A stretch of 64,000 bases of DNA from Mycobacterium pseudokansasii (GTDB taxonomy: Bacteria > Actinomycetota > Actinomycetes > Mycobacteriales > Mycobacteriaceae), in assembly GCF_900566075.1 (NCBI RefSeq), contig NZ_UPHU01000001.1:2170001-2234000 (forward strand), given 5' to 3'. This document shows positions 28,678 to 39,696 of the stretch, piece after piece. Position 1 is the first letter of the stretch. Every line of letters starts with the position of its first letter. The translations under genes and the position numbers were made by a program. The notes under the pieces were generated by a model, which searched no databases, was not told the DNA's origin, and saw nothing but the letters and a program-made list of their open reading frames with translations.

Positions 28678-28867
28678 CGGATCTGACTTGAAACCGGGGC
28701 TGCGATCACCTCGGATCGCCGGTATCGCCATCGAGTCTGCGGTGAGCGCGCCTAGCCAACCGCGATCGACGCTGTGGACACAGTCTCAGCGCGGTCAGCG
28801 CAGTCTCGAACCGCAAATGAGCCGCCGCAACCCCGCAAACTTGCCCGCCACAGCTCAACCGGCACCG

Positions 28868-28873
28868 TAGGCT
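28868..28873 (+). promoter_or_regulatory. candidate -10 element (TAGGCT) for leaderless ribF
   Basis: TAGGCT lies seven bases before the GTG at 28881 and predicts a leaderless transcript. Confidence 0.45.
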
Positions 28874-28880
28874 TGCCTTT

Positions 28881-29855
28881 GTGCAGCGGTGGCGCGGCCA
28901 AGACGAGATCCCCACGGACTGGGGTAGATGCGTACTGACGGTCGGGGTGTTCGACGGCGTGCATCGCGGGCACGCGGAGTTGATCGCGCACGCGGTGAAA
29001 GCCGGCCGTACCCGCGGCGTGCCGACCGTGCTGATGACATTCGATCCACATCCCATGGAAGTGGTCTACCCCGGCAGTCATCCGGCGCAGCTGACAACGC
29101 TGACTCGCCGCGCTGAGCTGGTCGAAGAGCTGGGCGTCGACGTATTCCTGGTGATGCCGTTCACCACGGACTTCATGAAGCTCACCCCGGACCGCTACAT
29201 CCACGAGTTGCTGGTCGAGCATCTGCACGTGGTTGAGGTCGTCGTGGGTGAGAACTTCACCTTCGGCAAGAAGGCGGCCGGCAATGTGCACACCCTGCGA
29301 CGGGCCGGCGAGCGGTTCGGGTTCGCGGTGGAGGCGATGTCGCTGGTGTCCGAGCACCACAGCCACGAGACCGTGACGTTCTCGTCCACCTACATCCGCT
29401 CCTGCGTGGACGCGGGTGACGTGATGGCGGCCACCGAAGCGCTGGGCCGCCCCCACCGCGTCGAAGGCGTCGTGGTCCGCGGTTACGGGCGGGGGGCGGA
29501 ACTCGGTTTTCCCACCGCTAACATCGCACCGCCGATGTATTCGGCCATACCGGCCGACGGTGTGTACGCCGCGTGGTTCACCGTTTTGGGCCATGGTCCG
29601 GCGACCGGGGCGGTGATTCCAGGTGAGCGCTACCAGGCTGCGGTGTCCATCGGGACCAATCCGACATTCTCCGGGCGTACCCGCACCGTCGAGGCCTTCG
29701 TGCTCGACACCACCGCAGATCTGTACGGCCAACACGTGGCCCTGGACTTCGTCGCTCGCATCCGTGGCCAGAAGAAGTTCGAATCGGTGCGTGATCTCGT
29801 CGCCGAGATTGCCGCCGACACCGAGCGCACCCGCACGCTGCTGGCTGCGGGCTGA
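28881..29855 (+). CDS. ribF: bifunctional riboflavin kinase/FAD synthetase
   Basis: Makes FMN from riboflavin and FAD from FMN. The 324-residue protein has the N-terminal nucleotidyltransferase domain (TVGVFDGVHRGHAELI with its HxGH-like motif; TFSSTYIRSCVDAGDV) and the C-terminal flavokinase domain (GRGAELGFPTANI; YQAAVSIGTNPTFSG). The GTG start has a -10-like TAGGCT seven bases upstream. rpsO follows after 120 bases, as in M. tuberculosis. It is cytoplasmic and, from family knowledge, essential. Confidence 0.95.
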   Translation: MQRWRGQDEIPTDWGRCVLTVGVFDGVHRGHAELIAHAVKAGRTRGVPTVLMTFDPHPMEVVYPGSHPAQLTTLTRRAELVEELGVDVFLVMPFTTDFMKLTPDRYIHELLVEHLHVVEVVVGENFTFGKKAAGNVHTLRRAGERFGFAVEAMSLVSEHHSHETVTFSSTYIRSCVDAGDVMAATEALGRPHRVEGVVVRGYGRGAELGFPTANIAPPMYSAIPADGVYAAWFTVLGHGPATGAVIPGERYQAAVSIGTNPTFSGRTRTVEAFVLDTTADLYGQHVALDFVARIRGQKKFESVRDLVAEIAADTERTRTLLAAG

Positions 29856-29883
29856 CGGTTATGCCGCTGGGCTGAACCGCTGC

Positions 29884-29889
29884 TAGACT
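29884..29889 (+). promoter_or_regulatory. extended -10 promoter element for rpsO
   Basis: TGCTAGACT (29881-29889) is an extended -10 (TGN-TANNNT) about 86 bases before the rpsO start. Transcription from it would give a 5' leader that could carry S15 autoregulation. That regulation is known in E. coli, and no conserved structure was recognised here. Confidence 0.42.
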
Positions 29890-29975
29890 GCCCGTCGTCA
29901 ATCGGCGCGTGCTGCGGTTCGCGGCGGCCGTGCCGGAAAATTCCTTGATCGCGGACCAATTGATGGAGATGTTTC

Positions 29976-30245
29976 GTGGCGCTGACTGCCGAGCAGAAAA
30001 AGGAAATTCTCAAGACCTACGGTCTGCACGAGACCGACACCGGATCCCCCGAAGCGCAGATCGCGCTGCTGACCAAGCGGATCGCCGACCTGACCGAGCA
30101 CCTGAAGGTGCACAAGCATGACCACCACTCGCGTCGCGGACTGCTGCTGCTGGTGGGGCGCCGCCGACGGCTGATCAAGTACATCTCCCAGATCGATGTC
30201 GAGCGTTACCGCTCGCTGATCGAGCGGCTGGGTCTGCGTCGCTGA
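29976..30245 (+). CDS. rpsO: 30S ribosomal protein S15
   Basis: Primary-binding 16S rRNA protein S15, 89 residues, the usual length. The sequence shows the conserved [20 protein letters not shown], the [20 protein letters not shown] rRNA-binding helix-turn and the end [12 protein letters not shown]. The start is GTG at 29976 after GATGGAGATG. It lies between ribF and lppU in the same order as in M. tuberculosis; the pnp gene follows farther downstream. Confidence 0.97.
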   Translation: MALTAEQKKEILKTYGLHETDTGSPEAQIALLTKRIADLTEHLKVHKHDHHSRRGLLLLVGRRRRLIKYISQIDVERYRSLIERLGLRR

Positions 30246-30256
30246 CCTCTCGGGCG

Positions 30257-30790
30257 ATGCGCGCCCTCATCCTGGCCGTTTTCACGGCCGTCGTAATGAC
30301 GGCGTGCGCAGTACTGATGGGGTGTTCCTCAGCGACCAACCTCGCCGACCTCACGGTGGGGGATTGTCTCAAGCTTGGTGGCACACCGGACCGACCGCAG
30401 GCAACCAAGGCGGCGTGCGGCAGCCCGGACTCCAATTTCAAGGTCGTCGCGGTGGTGAAGCCCGGGGACGGGCGCGCGCAATGCCCGGCCGACGTCGACT
30501 CCTCGTATTCCATGCACAACTCGCTAAGCGGCGAGAACAGCACCTTATGCCTGGACGTCGATTGGGTGGTCGGTGGCTGCATGAGCGTCGACCCGGCGCA
30601 CAAAACCGACCCGTTCCGGGTGGACTGCAACGACGCGTCGGCGCCGCATCGGCAGCGGGCCACGCAGATCCTGGAAAACTTGGACCCACCCGTCACCGCC
30701 GACCAATGTGCCAGCGGCGTGGGCTACACCTACACCCAGCGGCGGTTCGCCGTGTGCGTCGAGGACATCACCAACGGACCGCGGACATAG
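30257..30790 (+). CDS. lppU: lipoprotein LppU
   Basis: Predicted lipoprotein of 177 residues, ortholog of Rv2784c. The N-terminus MRALILAVFTAVVMTACAVL is a signal peptide, and the lipobox LMGC gives lipidated Cys23. The exported part repeats a pattern of GDCLKLGG, KAACGSPDSNFKVV and a cysteine series (CPADVDSSY, LCLDVDWVVGGC, CASGVGYTY) typical of mycobacterial LppU. Several cysteine pairs could form disulfides. It follows rpsO after 11 bases and probably shares its transcript. Function is unknown. Confidence 0.88.
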   Translation: MRALILAVFTAVVMTACAVLMGCSSATNLADLTVGDCLKLGGTPDRPQATKAACGSPDSNFKVVAVVKPGDGRAQCPADVDSSYSMHNSLSGENSTLCLDVDWVVGGCMSVDPAHKTDPFRVDCNDASAPHRQRATQILENLDPPVTADQCASGVGYTYTQRRFAVCVEDITNGPRT

Positions 30791-31176
30791 TGGTCGGACA
30801 TATCGGGCATCCGGGTGTTCCCGGTGCCCGGAGTTAGCCGGTGTACAGTAATGACGTTCTGGGCCATTCGGCCCGAGCACATGGTGCGGTCCACGTAGAT
30901 CCGCGTGTACCGCTCCAGCGAGTCACTATGTATGTCCGAGGGAGCAGCCCGGCCTGTATCGGGCGGTCTTCGGTAGTGGCTGCCGGGCTCCCCGGATCTG
31001 GGGAGGTCGGCCGCTTCGATCGATGGCCGTAGCCGCATTCAGGCTCTCTTTCATAAGGGACGCTCCCAGGGCGGCTCGCAGGTCCATCCGGGCCCGCGAG
31101 TTGGCTCTGCGATTCCTCGGGGTTGTACGTGACAACGCGAAACAGTTGAACAATCCAGAGAGGGCGCGCGGACGTC
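30791..31176 (+). other. 386-base intergenic leader upstream of gpsI
   Basis: No coding region is convincing here. A TANNNT element TACAGT within TGTACAGT lies near 30842-30849, and the remaining 320 or so bases before the gpsI ATG would be a long 5' untranslated leader. Leaders of PNPase mRNAs are often structured and autoregulated in other bacteria. I could not verify a specific structure. Confidence 0.4.
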
Positions 31177-33448
<2,272 letters not shown>

Positions 33449-33471
<23 letters not shown>

Positions 33472-34765
33472 GCCAGCGGCGGCCCAGGCGGTGCGCCGCA
33501 CGACACTGCCGGGCGGGCTGCGCGTCGTTACCGAATACTTGCCGTCGGTGCGTTCGGCCTCGGTCGGGCTCTGGATCGGCGTGGGATCGCGCGACGAGGG
33601 CGCCACGGTGGCCGGCGCCGCGCACTTCCTCGAACACCTGCTGTTCAAGTCCACGCCCACCCGCACCGCCGTCGACATCGCGCAGGCAATGGACGCCGTC
33701 GGCGGCGAGCTGAACGCGTTCACCGCCAAGGAGCACACCTGCTACTACGCCCATGTGCTCGACGCTGACCTGGCGCTGGCCATGGATCTGGTCTCCGATG
33801 TGGTGCTCAACGGGCGCTGCGCCGCCGAGGATGTCGAGCTGGAGCGCGACGTCGTCCTCGAGGAGATCGCGATGCGCGACGACGATCCCGAGGACGCGCT
33901 GGCCGACCTGTTCCTGGCGGCGTTGTTCGGCGATCATCCGGTGGGTCGGCCGGTGATCGGCACCGTGCGATCCGTATCGGCGATGACGCGAGCCCAGCTG
34001 CAGTCGTTTCACGTGCGGCGCTACACACCGGAGCGAATGGTCGTGGCGGTGGCCGGCAACGTCGATCACGACCAGGTGGTCACCCTGGTGCGGGAGCACT
34101 TCGGGCCGCGGTTGGTCCGCGGGCGCCGGCCCGTCGCACCACGCAAGGGTGCCGGCCGGGTGAACGGCATGCCCGGGTTGACGCTGGCCGAGCGCGACGC
34201 CGAGCAGACGCACGTCTCACTGGGCATCCGCACTCCCGGACGAGGCTGGCAGCACCGCTGGGCGCTGTCGGTGCTGCACACCGCGTTGGGCGGCGGCCTG
34301 AGCTCGCGGCTGTTCCAGGAGATCCGCGAGGCCCGCGGGCTGGCCTACTCGGTGTATTCGGCGCTGGACATTTTCGCCGACAGCGGCGCCCTGTCGGTGT
34401 ATGCGGCCTGCCTGCCCGAACGTTTTGCTGAGGTGATGCGAGTGACCGCCGACGTGCTGGAATCGGTGGCACGCGACGGCATCACCGAGGCGGAATGCCG
34501 GATCGCCAAGGGCTCGTTGCGCGGCGGCCTGGTGCTGGGCCTGGAGGATTCCAGCTCACGGATGAGCCGCATCGGTCGCAGCGAATTGAACTACGGCAAA
34601 CACCGCAGCATCGAGCACACCCTGCAGCAAATCGAGCGGGTCACCGTCGAGGAGGTCAACATGGTGGCCCGGCGGCTGCTGGGCAAACCCTACGGCGCTG
34701 CCGTTCTGGGTCCCTACGGCTCGAAACGACAGCTGCCGCAACAACTTCGAGCGATGGTAAATTAA
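33449..34765 (+). CDS. pepR: M16-family zinc protease PepR
   Basis: Pitrilysin/insulinase-type zinc metalloprotease related to mitochondrial processing peptidase, 438 residues. The inverted zinc motif HFLEH lies at residues 59-63, and the downstream Glu is in the [12 protein letters not shown] region. The C-terminal half has the pattern [22 protein letters not shown], typical of M16 proteins. The ATG at 33449 gives exactly the M. tuberculosis length and lies within the end of gpsI, so translation is probably coupled. No signal peptide is seen. Confidence 0.93.
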
Positions 34766-34769
34766 CCCG

Positions 34770-35804
34770 ATGGTGCTGGGCTTCTGGGACATCGCGGTAC
34801 CCATCGTTGGTGCGCCGATGGCCGGCGGGCCGGGCACACCGGCCCTGGCCGCGGCGGTGTCGAATGCGGGCGGGCTGGGCTTCGTCGCCGGCGGCTATAT
34901 CAGTGCGGACAAGTTTGCCGACGACATCGCCGCCGCGCGCGCCGCCACCACCGGCCCGATCGGGGCGAACCTGTTTGTGCCCCAGCCCAGCGTCGCCGAC
35001 TGGTTGCAGCTGGAGTATTACGCAGAAGAGCTCGAAGAGGTCGCCGAGTACTACCGCTGTGAAGTCGGCCAGCCGATCCACGGCGACGACGACGAGTGGC
35101 ATCGCAAACTCGAGGTGGTGGCCGACGTCCGCCCCGAGGTGGTGTCGTTCACGTTCGGCGCGCCGCCGCCGGATGTCATTCGCCGGCTGAGCGCGCTGGG
35201 ATTGCTGGTGTCGGTCACCGTGACGTCGTCCTACGAAGCCGGGGTGGCCATTGCGGCCGGTGCCGACAGCCTGGTGGTGCAGGGCCCGGGCGCCGGCGGG
35301 CATCGCGGCACGTTCGCACCGGACATGGAACCGGGGGAGGAGTCGTTGCACCAGCTGCTCGACCGGATCGGCAGCGCACACGAGGTGCCGCTGATCGCCG
35401 CGGGCGGTCTGGGCACCGCCGAGGACGTCGCGGCCGTCCTGCGCAGGGGAGCGGTCGCCGCCCAGATCGGCACCGCGCTGATGCTCGCCGACGAAGCGGG
35501 GACCAACCCGGCGCACCGGGTTGCGCTCAAGAACCCGGAGTTCGACTCCACCCTGGTCACGCGGGCATTCTCCGGCCGATATGCCCGCGGGCTGGCGAAC
35601 AACTTCACCCGACTGCTCGATCACGTCGCGCCGCTGGGCTATCCCGAGGTCAACCAGATGACCAAGCCGATTCGCGCGGCAGCGGTCGCGGCGGATGACC
35701 CGCATGGAACCAACCTCTGGGCGGGAACGGCCTACCGGCAGGCCCGCCCGGGCCCGGCGGCCGACATCGTCGCGTCGTTGGCCCCCGACTTGCGAATGCT
35801 GTAG
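34770..35804 (+). CDS. nitronate monooxygenase (2-nitropropane dioxygenase-like)
   Basis: FMN-dependent TIM-barrel enzyme of the nitronate monooxygenase family, 344 residues, ortholog of Rv2781c. Visible features are IVGAPMAGGPGTPALAAAV, the phosphate/FMN-binding VQGPGAGGHRGTF, IAAGGLGTAEDVAAVL and GAVAAQIGTALMLADE. It is expected to oxidise nitronates, such as toxic propionate-3-nitronate, using O2. It starts four bases after pepR. In H37Rv the next genes are ald and Rv2779c, from memory; here neither is present. Confidence 0.9.
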   Translation: MVLGFWDIAVPIVGAPMAGGPGTPALAAAVSNAGGLGFVAGGYISADKFADDIAAARAATTGPIGANLFVPQPSVADWLQLEYYAEELEEVAEYYRCEVGQPIHGDDDEWHRKLEVVADVRPEVVSFTFGAPPPDVIRRLSALGLLVSVTVTSSYEAGVAIAAGADSLVVQGPGAGGHRGTFAPDMEPGEESLHQLLDRIGSAHEVPLIAAGGLGTAEDVAAVLRRGAVAAQIGTALMLADEAGTNPAHRVALKNPEFDSTLVTRAFSGRYARGLANNFTRLLDHVAPLGYPEVNQMTKPIRAAAVAADDPHGTNLWAGTAYRQARPGPAADIVASLAPDLRML

Positions 35805-35966
35805 CGCTACCACGTAACGGGTTGTGCGCGTTGGTATTCGACGCGTTCTCGAGGTGCTCGACCTGCACGGCCTACGCCGTGGCGCCGCTCCTGCGGCACC
35901 GACGACGTCGGCAGCGGCTACGGACCCGACGAGCAGCGGGCACTGCTGCCGGTGCCTCGGGCTGGC

Positions 35967-35972
35967 TATGAT
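35967..35972 (+). promoter_or_regulatory. candidate -10 element (TATGAT) for the SRPBCC gene
   Basis: TATGAT is a strong -10 match lying six bases before the ATG at 35979, so a leaderless mRNA is predicted. Confidence 0.45.
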
Positions 35973-35978
35973 CAGCCA

Positions 35979-36440
35979 ATGACTGAGCCTTCGGTGTCGG
36001 CCACCGTCCAGATCAATGCCAGTCCGCAGCGGGTGTATGGGCTGATCACCGATCTGCCGACACTGGCCTCGCTGGCCGAGGAGGCGGTGTCGATGGAATT
36101 ACGCAAGGGCGACGGAGTCCGCAAAGGGGCCGTATTCGTCGGCCACAACGAAAATGGCAGCCGTCGGTGGAACACGACGTGCACCGTCACCGATGCTGAG
36201 CCGGGCCGCACCTTCGCATTCGACGTGCGCAGTGCTGTCATTCCGGTGGCGCGATGGCAATACGACATCGTCGCGTCCGGCGGCGGTTGCCGGGTCACCG
36301 AGAGCACCTGGGACCGGCGGCCGCGCTGGTTCCGCAAGATCGCCGGCATGGCAACCGGGGTTGGCGACCGGGCGGCGGCAAACGCCGAGCACATCCAGCT
36401 CACCCTGCGGCGCCTGAAGCAACGCGCTGAGGCCGAATAG
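35979..36440 (+). CDS. SRPBCC (polyketide cyclase/START-like) protein
   Basis: The 153-residue protein begins SVSATVQINASPQRVYGLIT, the first strand and helix of the SRPBCC/polyketide-cyclase-2 fold. It shows the later strands WNTTCTVTDAEPGRTFAFDV and WQYDIVASGGGCRVTESTWD. Members bind hydrophobic ligands. It appears to be the ortholog of Rv2778c. The ATG at 35979 is supported by the -10 element six bases upstream. It heads the co-directional group containing the ferritin-like protein, reductase and Rieske oxygenase. A lipid or sterol-like ligand is possible, but that is inference. Confidence 0.82.
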   Translation: MTEPSVSATVQINASPQRVYGLITDLPTLASLAEEAVSMELRKGDGVRKGAVFVGHNENGSRRWNTTCTVTDAEPGRTFAFDVRSAVIPVARWQYDIVASGGGCRVTESTWDRRPRWFRKIAGMATGVGDRAAANAEHIQLTLRRLKQRAEAE

Positions 36441-36452
36441 CGGACGCGGCAC

Positions 36453-36458
36453 TATAGT
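36453..36458 (+). promoter_or_regulatory. candidate -10 element (TATAGT) upstream of the PF10118 gene
   Basis: TATAGT is a near-ideal -10 between the SRPBCC stop and the next start. It would leave a leader of about 60 bases that includes the GGCAAGGGGG Shine-Dalgarno region before 36527. Confidence 0.4.
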
Positions 36459-36526
36459 GACCGGCACGTGGTGTCCACGGGGATGACATTGACGCGCTGA
36501 TGTAAACGTCTTGGCAAGGGGGCCTA

Positions 36527-37438
36527 ATGTTCACCGTCGATGCAGCGGGGCCGCACGCCGGTAAGCCGGGTCATGCCGACCATGAGCATCTCGTCCTGGA
36601 GGCACGCGACGTCGAGTTCGACTGGGCGCGTTTACCCTTCCACTATGTGCCGAACGAGCCGTTGGCCACGCACTTCATGAACGTCCTGCACCTGCTGCTT
36701 CCGGCCGGCGAGGAGTTCTTCGTCAAGGTGTTCAAGAAGACGCTGCCGTTGATCAAAGACGATCAACTGCGACGGGACGTACAGGGATTCATCGGGCAAG
36801 AGGCGATGCATTCGCAAGCACATTCCGGCGTACTTGCCCACTTCGATGCCCGGGGCGTGGACGTGACGCCGTTCACCGACCAGATCGGCTGGCTGTTCGA
36901 CAAGCTGTTGGCCGACAAGCCCAGCAAAAGCATACGCAGACAGCACAACTGGTTGCTGGAGCAGGTGTCGTTCATCTCTGCGATCGAGCACTACACCGCT
37001 GTCTTGGGCGAATGGATTTTGGACTCCCCGCAGCTCGACGCGGTCGGCGCCGATCCGGTGATGATGGACATGCTCCGCTGGCATGGCGCAGAGGAGGTCG
37101 AGCACAAAGCGGTGGCCTTCGACACCATGAAGCACTTACGCGCCGGATATTGGCGGCAGGTGCGCGCCCAGCTGGCCGTCACCCCGGTGCTGTTGCTGTT
37201 GTGGATTCGCGGAGTGCGGTTCATGTACTCGGTGGATCCCTACCTGCCAGCGGGGGCCAAGCCGCGTTGGCGCGATTACGTCGATGCGGCGCGCCGGGGT
37301 TTGCTGCCGGGCCCGTGGCGATTGCTGCGGGTGGTCGGACACTATTATCGGCCGGGTTTTCACCCGTCGCAGCTGGGCGGACTGGAGAGGGCGGTCGATT
37401 ACCTGGCCGTCTCACCCGCTGCGCGGGCGTCGCACTGA
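36527..37438 (+). CDS. PF10118-type metal-dependent hydrolase (ferritin-like helical protein)
   Basis: The 303-residue all-helical protein is related to Rv2777c and to predicted metal-dependent hydrolases of Pfam PF10118. Candidate metal ligands occur as helical ExxH patterns: FIGQEAMHSQAH, AIEHYTAVLGEW and WHGAEEVEHKAVAFD. Their arrangement resembles a diiron ferritin-like site; this is my inference. A hydrophobic segment (LAVTPVLLLLWIRGVRFMY) near residue 215 could be a membrane anchor. It is followed after four bases by a ferredoxin-reductase gene, which would suit electron delivery to a diiron centre. The substrate is unknown. Confidence 0.8.
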   Translation: MFTVDAAGPHAGKPGHADHEHLVLEARDVEFDWARLPFHYVPNEPLATHFMNVLHLLLPAGEEFFVKVFKKTLPLIKDDQLRRDVQGFIGQEAMHSQAHSGVLAHFDARGVDVTPFTDQIGWLFDKLLADKPSKSIRRQHNWLLEQVSFISAIEHYTAVLGEWILDSPQLDAVGADPVMMDMLRWHGAEEVEHKAVAFDTMKHLRAGYWRQVRAQLAVTPVLLLLWIRGVRFMYSVDPYLPAGAKPRWRDYVDAARRGLLPGPWRLLRVVGHYYRPGFHPSQLGGLERAVDYLAVSPAARASH

Positions 37439-37442
37439 CCGG

Positions 37443-38567
37443 ATGGTGGATCTGGCGGTGATTCGGATGCGCGCAGAGTTGAATCGGGTTGTGCCGGAAA
37501 GTATTTGGTCGAGTAGGCCCGCCGATTTGTACGACCGTAGCCGGCGGGACCGCTTTGCCACTGCGTTGTGGAGTGTCCGCACGCTATTCGGCGGGTTCGC
37601 GTCGGCCTCGCGATGGGACCCGTCGCGGGTGAGCCGGGTGCGACGGACACATCTGGCGTCGGTCGTCGGACGCGAACTCGTGTCACCCGACGTGGTGGCG
37701 CTGACCCTGGCCGACCCGGACGGCGGCTTGCTGCCGTCCTGGACACCCGGCGGTCACATCGACGTGCATCTGCCCTCGGGCCGGCGCCGGCAGTACTCGC
37801 TGTGCGGGCGGCCCGGGCGCCGCACGGACTACCGCATCGCAATCCGGCGCATCGCCGACGGTGGCGGTGGTTCGGTCGAGATGCACGAGGCCTACGACGT
37901 CGGTGACCCGCTTGTTTTCGAGGGGCCTCACAACGCGTTCTATCTCGGAACGGCCGAGCCCGACCTGCTTTTCGTTATCGGCGGCATCGGAGTGACACCG
38001 ATCCTGCCGATGATCCAGGTGGCTCAGCAGCGCGGAACCCATTGGCGGGCCGTCTATGCCGGCCGAAGCCGAGACCACATGCCGCTGCTCGGCGAGGTCG
38101 TGTCGGTGGCACCGGAGCGGGTGACGGTGTGGGCCGACGACGAGCGCGGCCGCTTTCCCTCCGTCGATGACCTCCTGGACGGCGCCGGTCCGACGACCGC
38201 CGTCTACGTGTGTGGGCCGATCCCCGTGCTGGAGGCGGTGCGCGCGGCCCGTGCCCGGCATGCCCACGCACCGCTGCACTATGAGCGGTTCAGTCCGCCG
38301 CCGGTTGTCGACGGAATTCCCTTCGAGCTGGAGCTCGGACGGTCGGGAAGAGTGCTGAGCGTTCCGGCGAACCGGACGGCGCTGGACGTGATGCGCGACA
38401 GCGACCCGACCACCGCATACTCCTGCCAGCAGGGTTTCTGCGGCACGTGCAAGGTCAAAGTCCTTGCCGGACAGGTGGATCACCGCGGCCGCGCTGGTGA
38501 AGCCGACGACGAGATGCTGGTGTGCGTGTCCCGGGCGAAGAGCCGCCGGGTGGTCATCGACGTCTGA
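37443..38567 (+). CDS. FAD/2Fe-2S oxidoreductase (oxygenase reductase component, Rv2776c-like)
   Basis: Phthalate-dioxygenase-reductase-type electron transfer protein of 374 residues. An N-terminal segment of about 65 residues precedes the flavin domain (GGHIDVHLPSGRRRQYSLCG). The NAD domain is FVIGGIGVTPILPMIQ. The plant-type ferredoxin domain has cysteine ligands C328, C333, C336 and C361 in YSCQQGFCGTCKVKVL and MLVCVSRA. It would pass electrons from NAD(P)H to an oxygenase, and a Rieske oxygenase gene lies 97 bases downstream. The ATG at 37443 follows the previous stop by four bases. Confidence 0.88.
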   Translation: MVDLAVIRMRAELNRVVPESIWSSRPADLYDRSRRDRFATALWSVRTLFGGFASASRWDPSRVSRVRRTHLASVVGRELVSPDVVALTLADPDGGLLPSWTPGGHIDVHLPSGRRRQYSLCGRPGRRTDYRIAIRRIADGGGGSVEMHEAYDVGDPLVFEGPHNAFYLGTAEPDLLFVIGGIGVTPILPMIQVAQQRGTHWRAVYAGRSRDHMPLLGEVVSVAPERVTVWADDERGRFPSVDDLLDGAGPTTAVYVCGPIPVLEAVRAARARHAHAPLHYERFSPPPVVDGIPFELELGRSGRVLSVPANRTALDVMRDSDPTTAYSCQQGFCGTCKVKVLAGQVDHRGRAGEADDEMLVCVSRAKSRRVVIDV

Positions 38568-38635
38568 GGGGGCTCCCGTCATGCGGCGCGCCAAGTTTTC
38601 GTAGAGGGGACTGTGCTTTTCCTGCGGTGGCCGCC

Positions 38636-38641
38636 TATCAT
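38636..38641 (+). promoter_or_regulatory. candidate -10 element of the Rieske oxygenase gene
   Basis: TATCAT lies 23 bases before the ATG at 38665, with an AAGGAGGA ribosome binding site at 38649-38656. The oxygenase and the dehydrogenase after it may therefore have their own promoter. Confidence 0.42.
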
Positions 38642-38664
38642 TCGTACCAAGGAGGACCGCTGAG

Positions 38665-39696
38665 ATGGTCAAGCCGCCGCTGTCGATGAAGCCGACCGGA
38701 TGGTTCCAGGTCGCCTGGTGCGACGAAATCGCTGTCGGTGACGTCCTCCGGATCAAGTACTTCGACCAGGAGATGGTCGCCTGGCGCGCCGGGTCCGGCC
38801 GCCTGACCGTGATGAACGCCTACTGCGAACACCTCGGCGCCCATCTGGGTTACGGCGGCAAAGTCGTCGGCGAGGTGCTGCAGTGCCCCTTCCACGGCTG
38901 GCAGTGGAATCAGCAGGGCCGCAACGTGTGCATCCCGTATCAGGACCGGCCCAACCGGGGACGGCGCATTACCACCTATCCGGTGGTTGAGCGCAACGAG
39001 TCGGTGTACATCTGGCACGACGTCGAGGGCCGCGAACCGTTCTTCGACGCACCGGATGTGTTCGCCAGCTTCGACGACGGTGTTGCCGCCGACTACTACC
39101 CGCAGCAGCGGTTGTACCGGCCGGGACTGGAGCTCCATCCGCAGTACGTGCTCGAAAACGGGGTGGACTTCGCGCATTTCAAATACGTGCACAACACCCC
39201 GATCGTGCCGGTCTTCACCCGGCACGACTTCGCCGCCCCGGTGTCCTTCGTCGACTTCACCATCACCTTCGAGGGTGACGACGGTCAGCAGATCGAGGAC
39301 GTCAACAGCGGCGTGCGGGCCGTCAACGGCGGCTTGGGAGTTGCGGTAACCAAGAGCTGGGGCATGGTCGACAACCGCACCATCTCCGCGATCACGCCGG
39401 TGGACGAATCCACCTCCGATGTCCGGTTCATGGTCTACATCGGCAGGACGCCGGCCAAGGATCCGGCCCGCGCCGAGCGCAAGGCGCGCGAGTTCGGGCA
39501 GGAAGTGATCCGGCAGTTCGAGCAGGACATCGACATCTGGGCTCACCAGCGCTACTCCGAGCGACCGGCACTGACCCCCGACGAGCTCCAGGGTTTCACC
39601 GCAATTCGCCGCTGGGCCAAGCAGTTCTATCCGGACGGTCGCGGTGGCAGCATTGCCGACGGGCACGCAGCCGTGTGGACAGGGGGACGCCGATGA
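38665..39696 (+). CDS. Rieske non-heme iron oxygenase (KshA-like terminal oxygenase)
   Basis: Terminal oxygenase of the aromatic-ring/steroid hydroxylase type, 343 residues. The Rieske [2Fe-2S] ligands are C54-x-H56 and C74-x2-H77 (CEHLGAH; CPFHGW). The mononuclear iron site is D168-x2-H171-x4-H176 in VDFAHFKYVH. The short length, without a separate beta subunit, and the motif spacing resemble 3-ketosteroid 9-alpha-hydroxylase KshA and related monooxygenases. The partner reductase is probably the upstream FAD/2Fe-2S protein. It is coupled to the next gene by ATGA. From memory H37Rv has no oxygenase at this position. The substrate cannot be told from sequence. Confidence 0.9.
   Translation: MVKPPLSMKPTGWFQVAWCDEIAVGDVLRIKYFDQEMVAWRAGSGRLTVMNAYCEHLGAHLGYGGKVVGEVLQCPFHGWQWNQQGRNVCIPYQDRPNRGRRITTYPVVERNESVYIWHDVEGREPFFDAPDVFASFDDGVAADYYPQQRLYRPGLELHPQYVLENGVDFAHFKYVHNTPIVPVFTRHDFAAPVSFVDFTITFEGDDGQQIEDVNSGVRAVNGGLGVAVTKSWGMVDNRTISAITPVDESTSDVRFMVYIGRTPAKDPARAERKAREFGQEVIRQFEQDIDIWAHQRYSERPALTPDELQGFTAIRRWAKQFYPDGRGGSIADGHAAVWTGGRR

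Noticed and set aside
29856..29975. S15-binding regulatory pseudoknot in the rpsO leader
   Set aside because: The leader is long enough, but I could not find paired segments resembling the known S15 autoregulatory folds, so only the promoter is listed.
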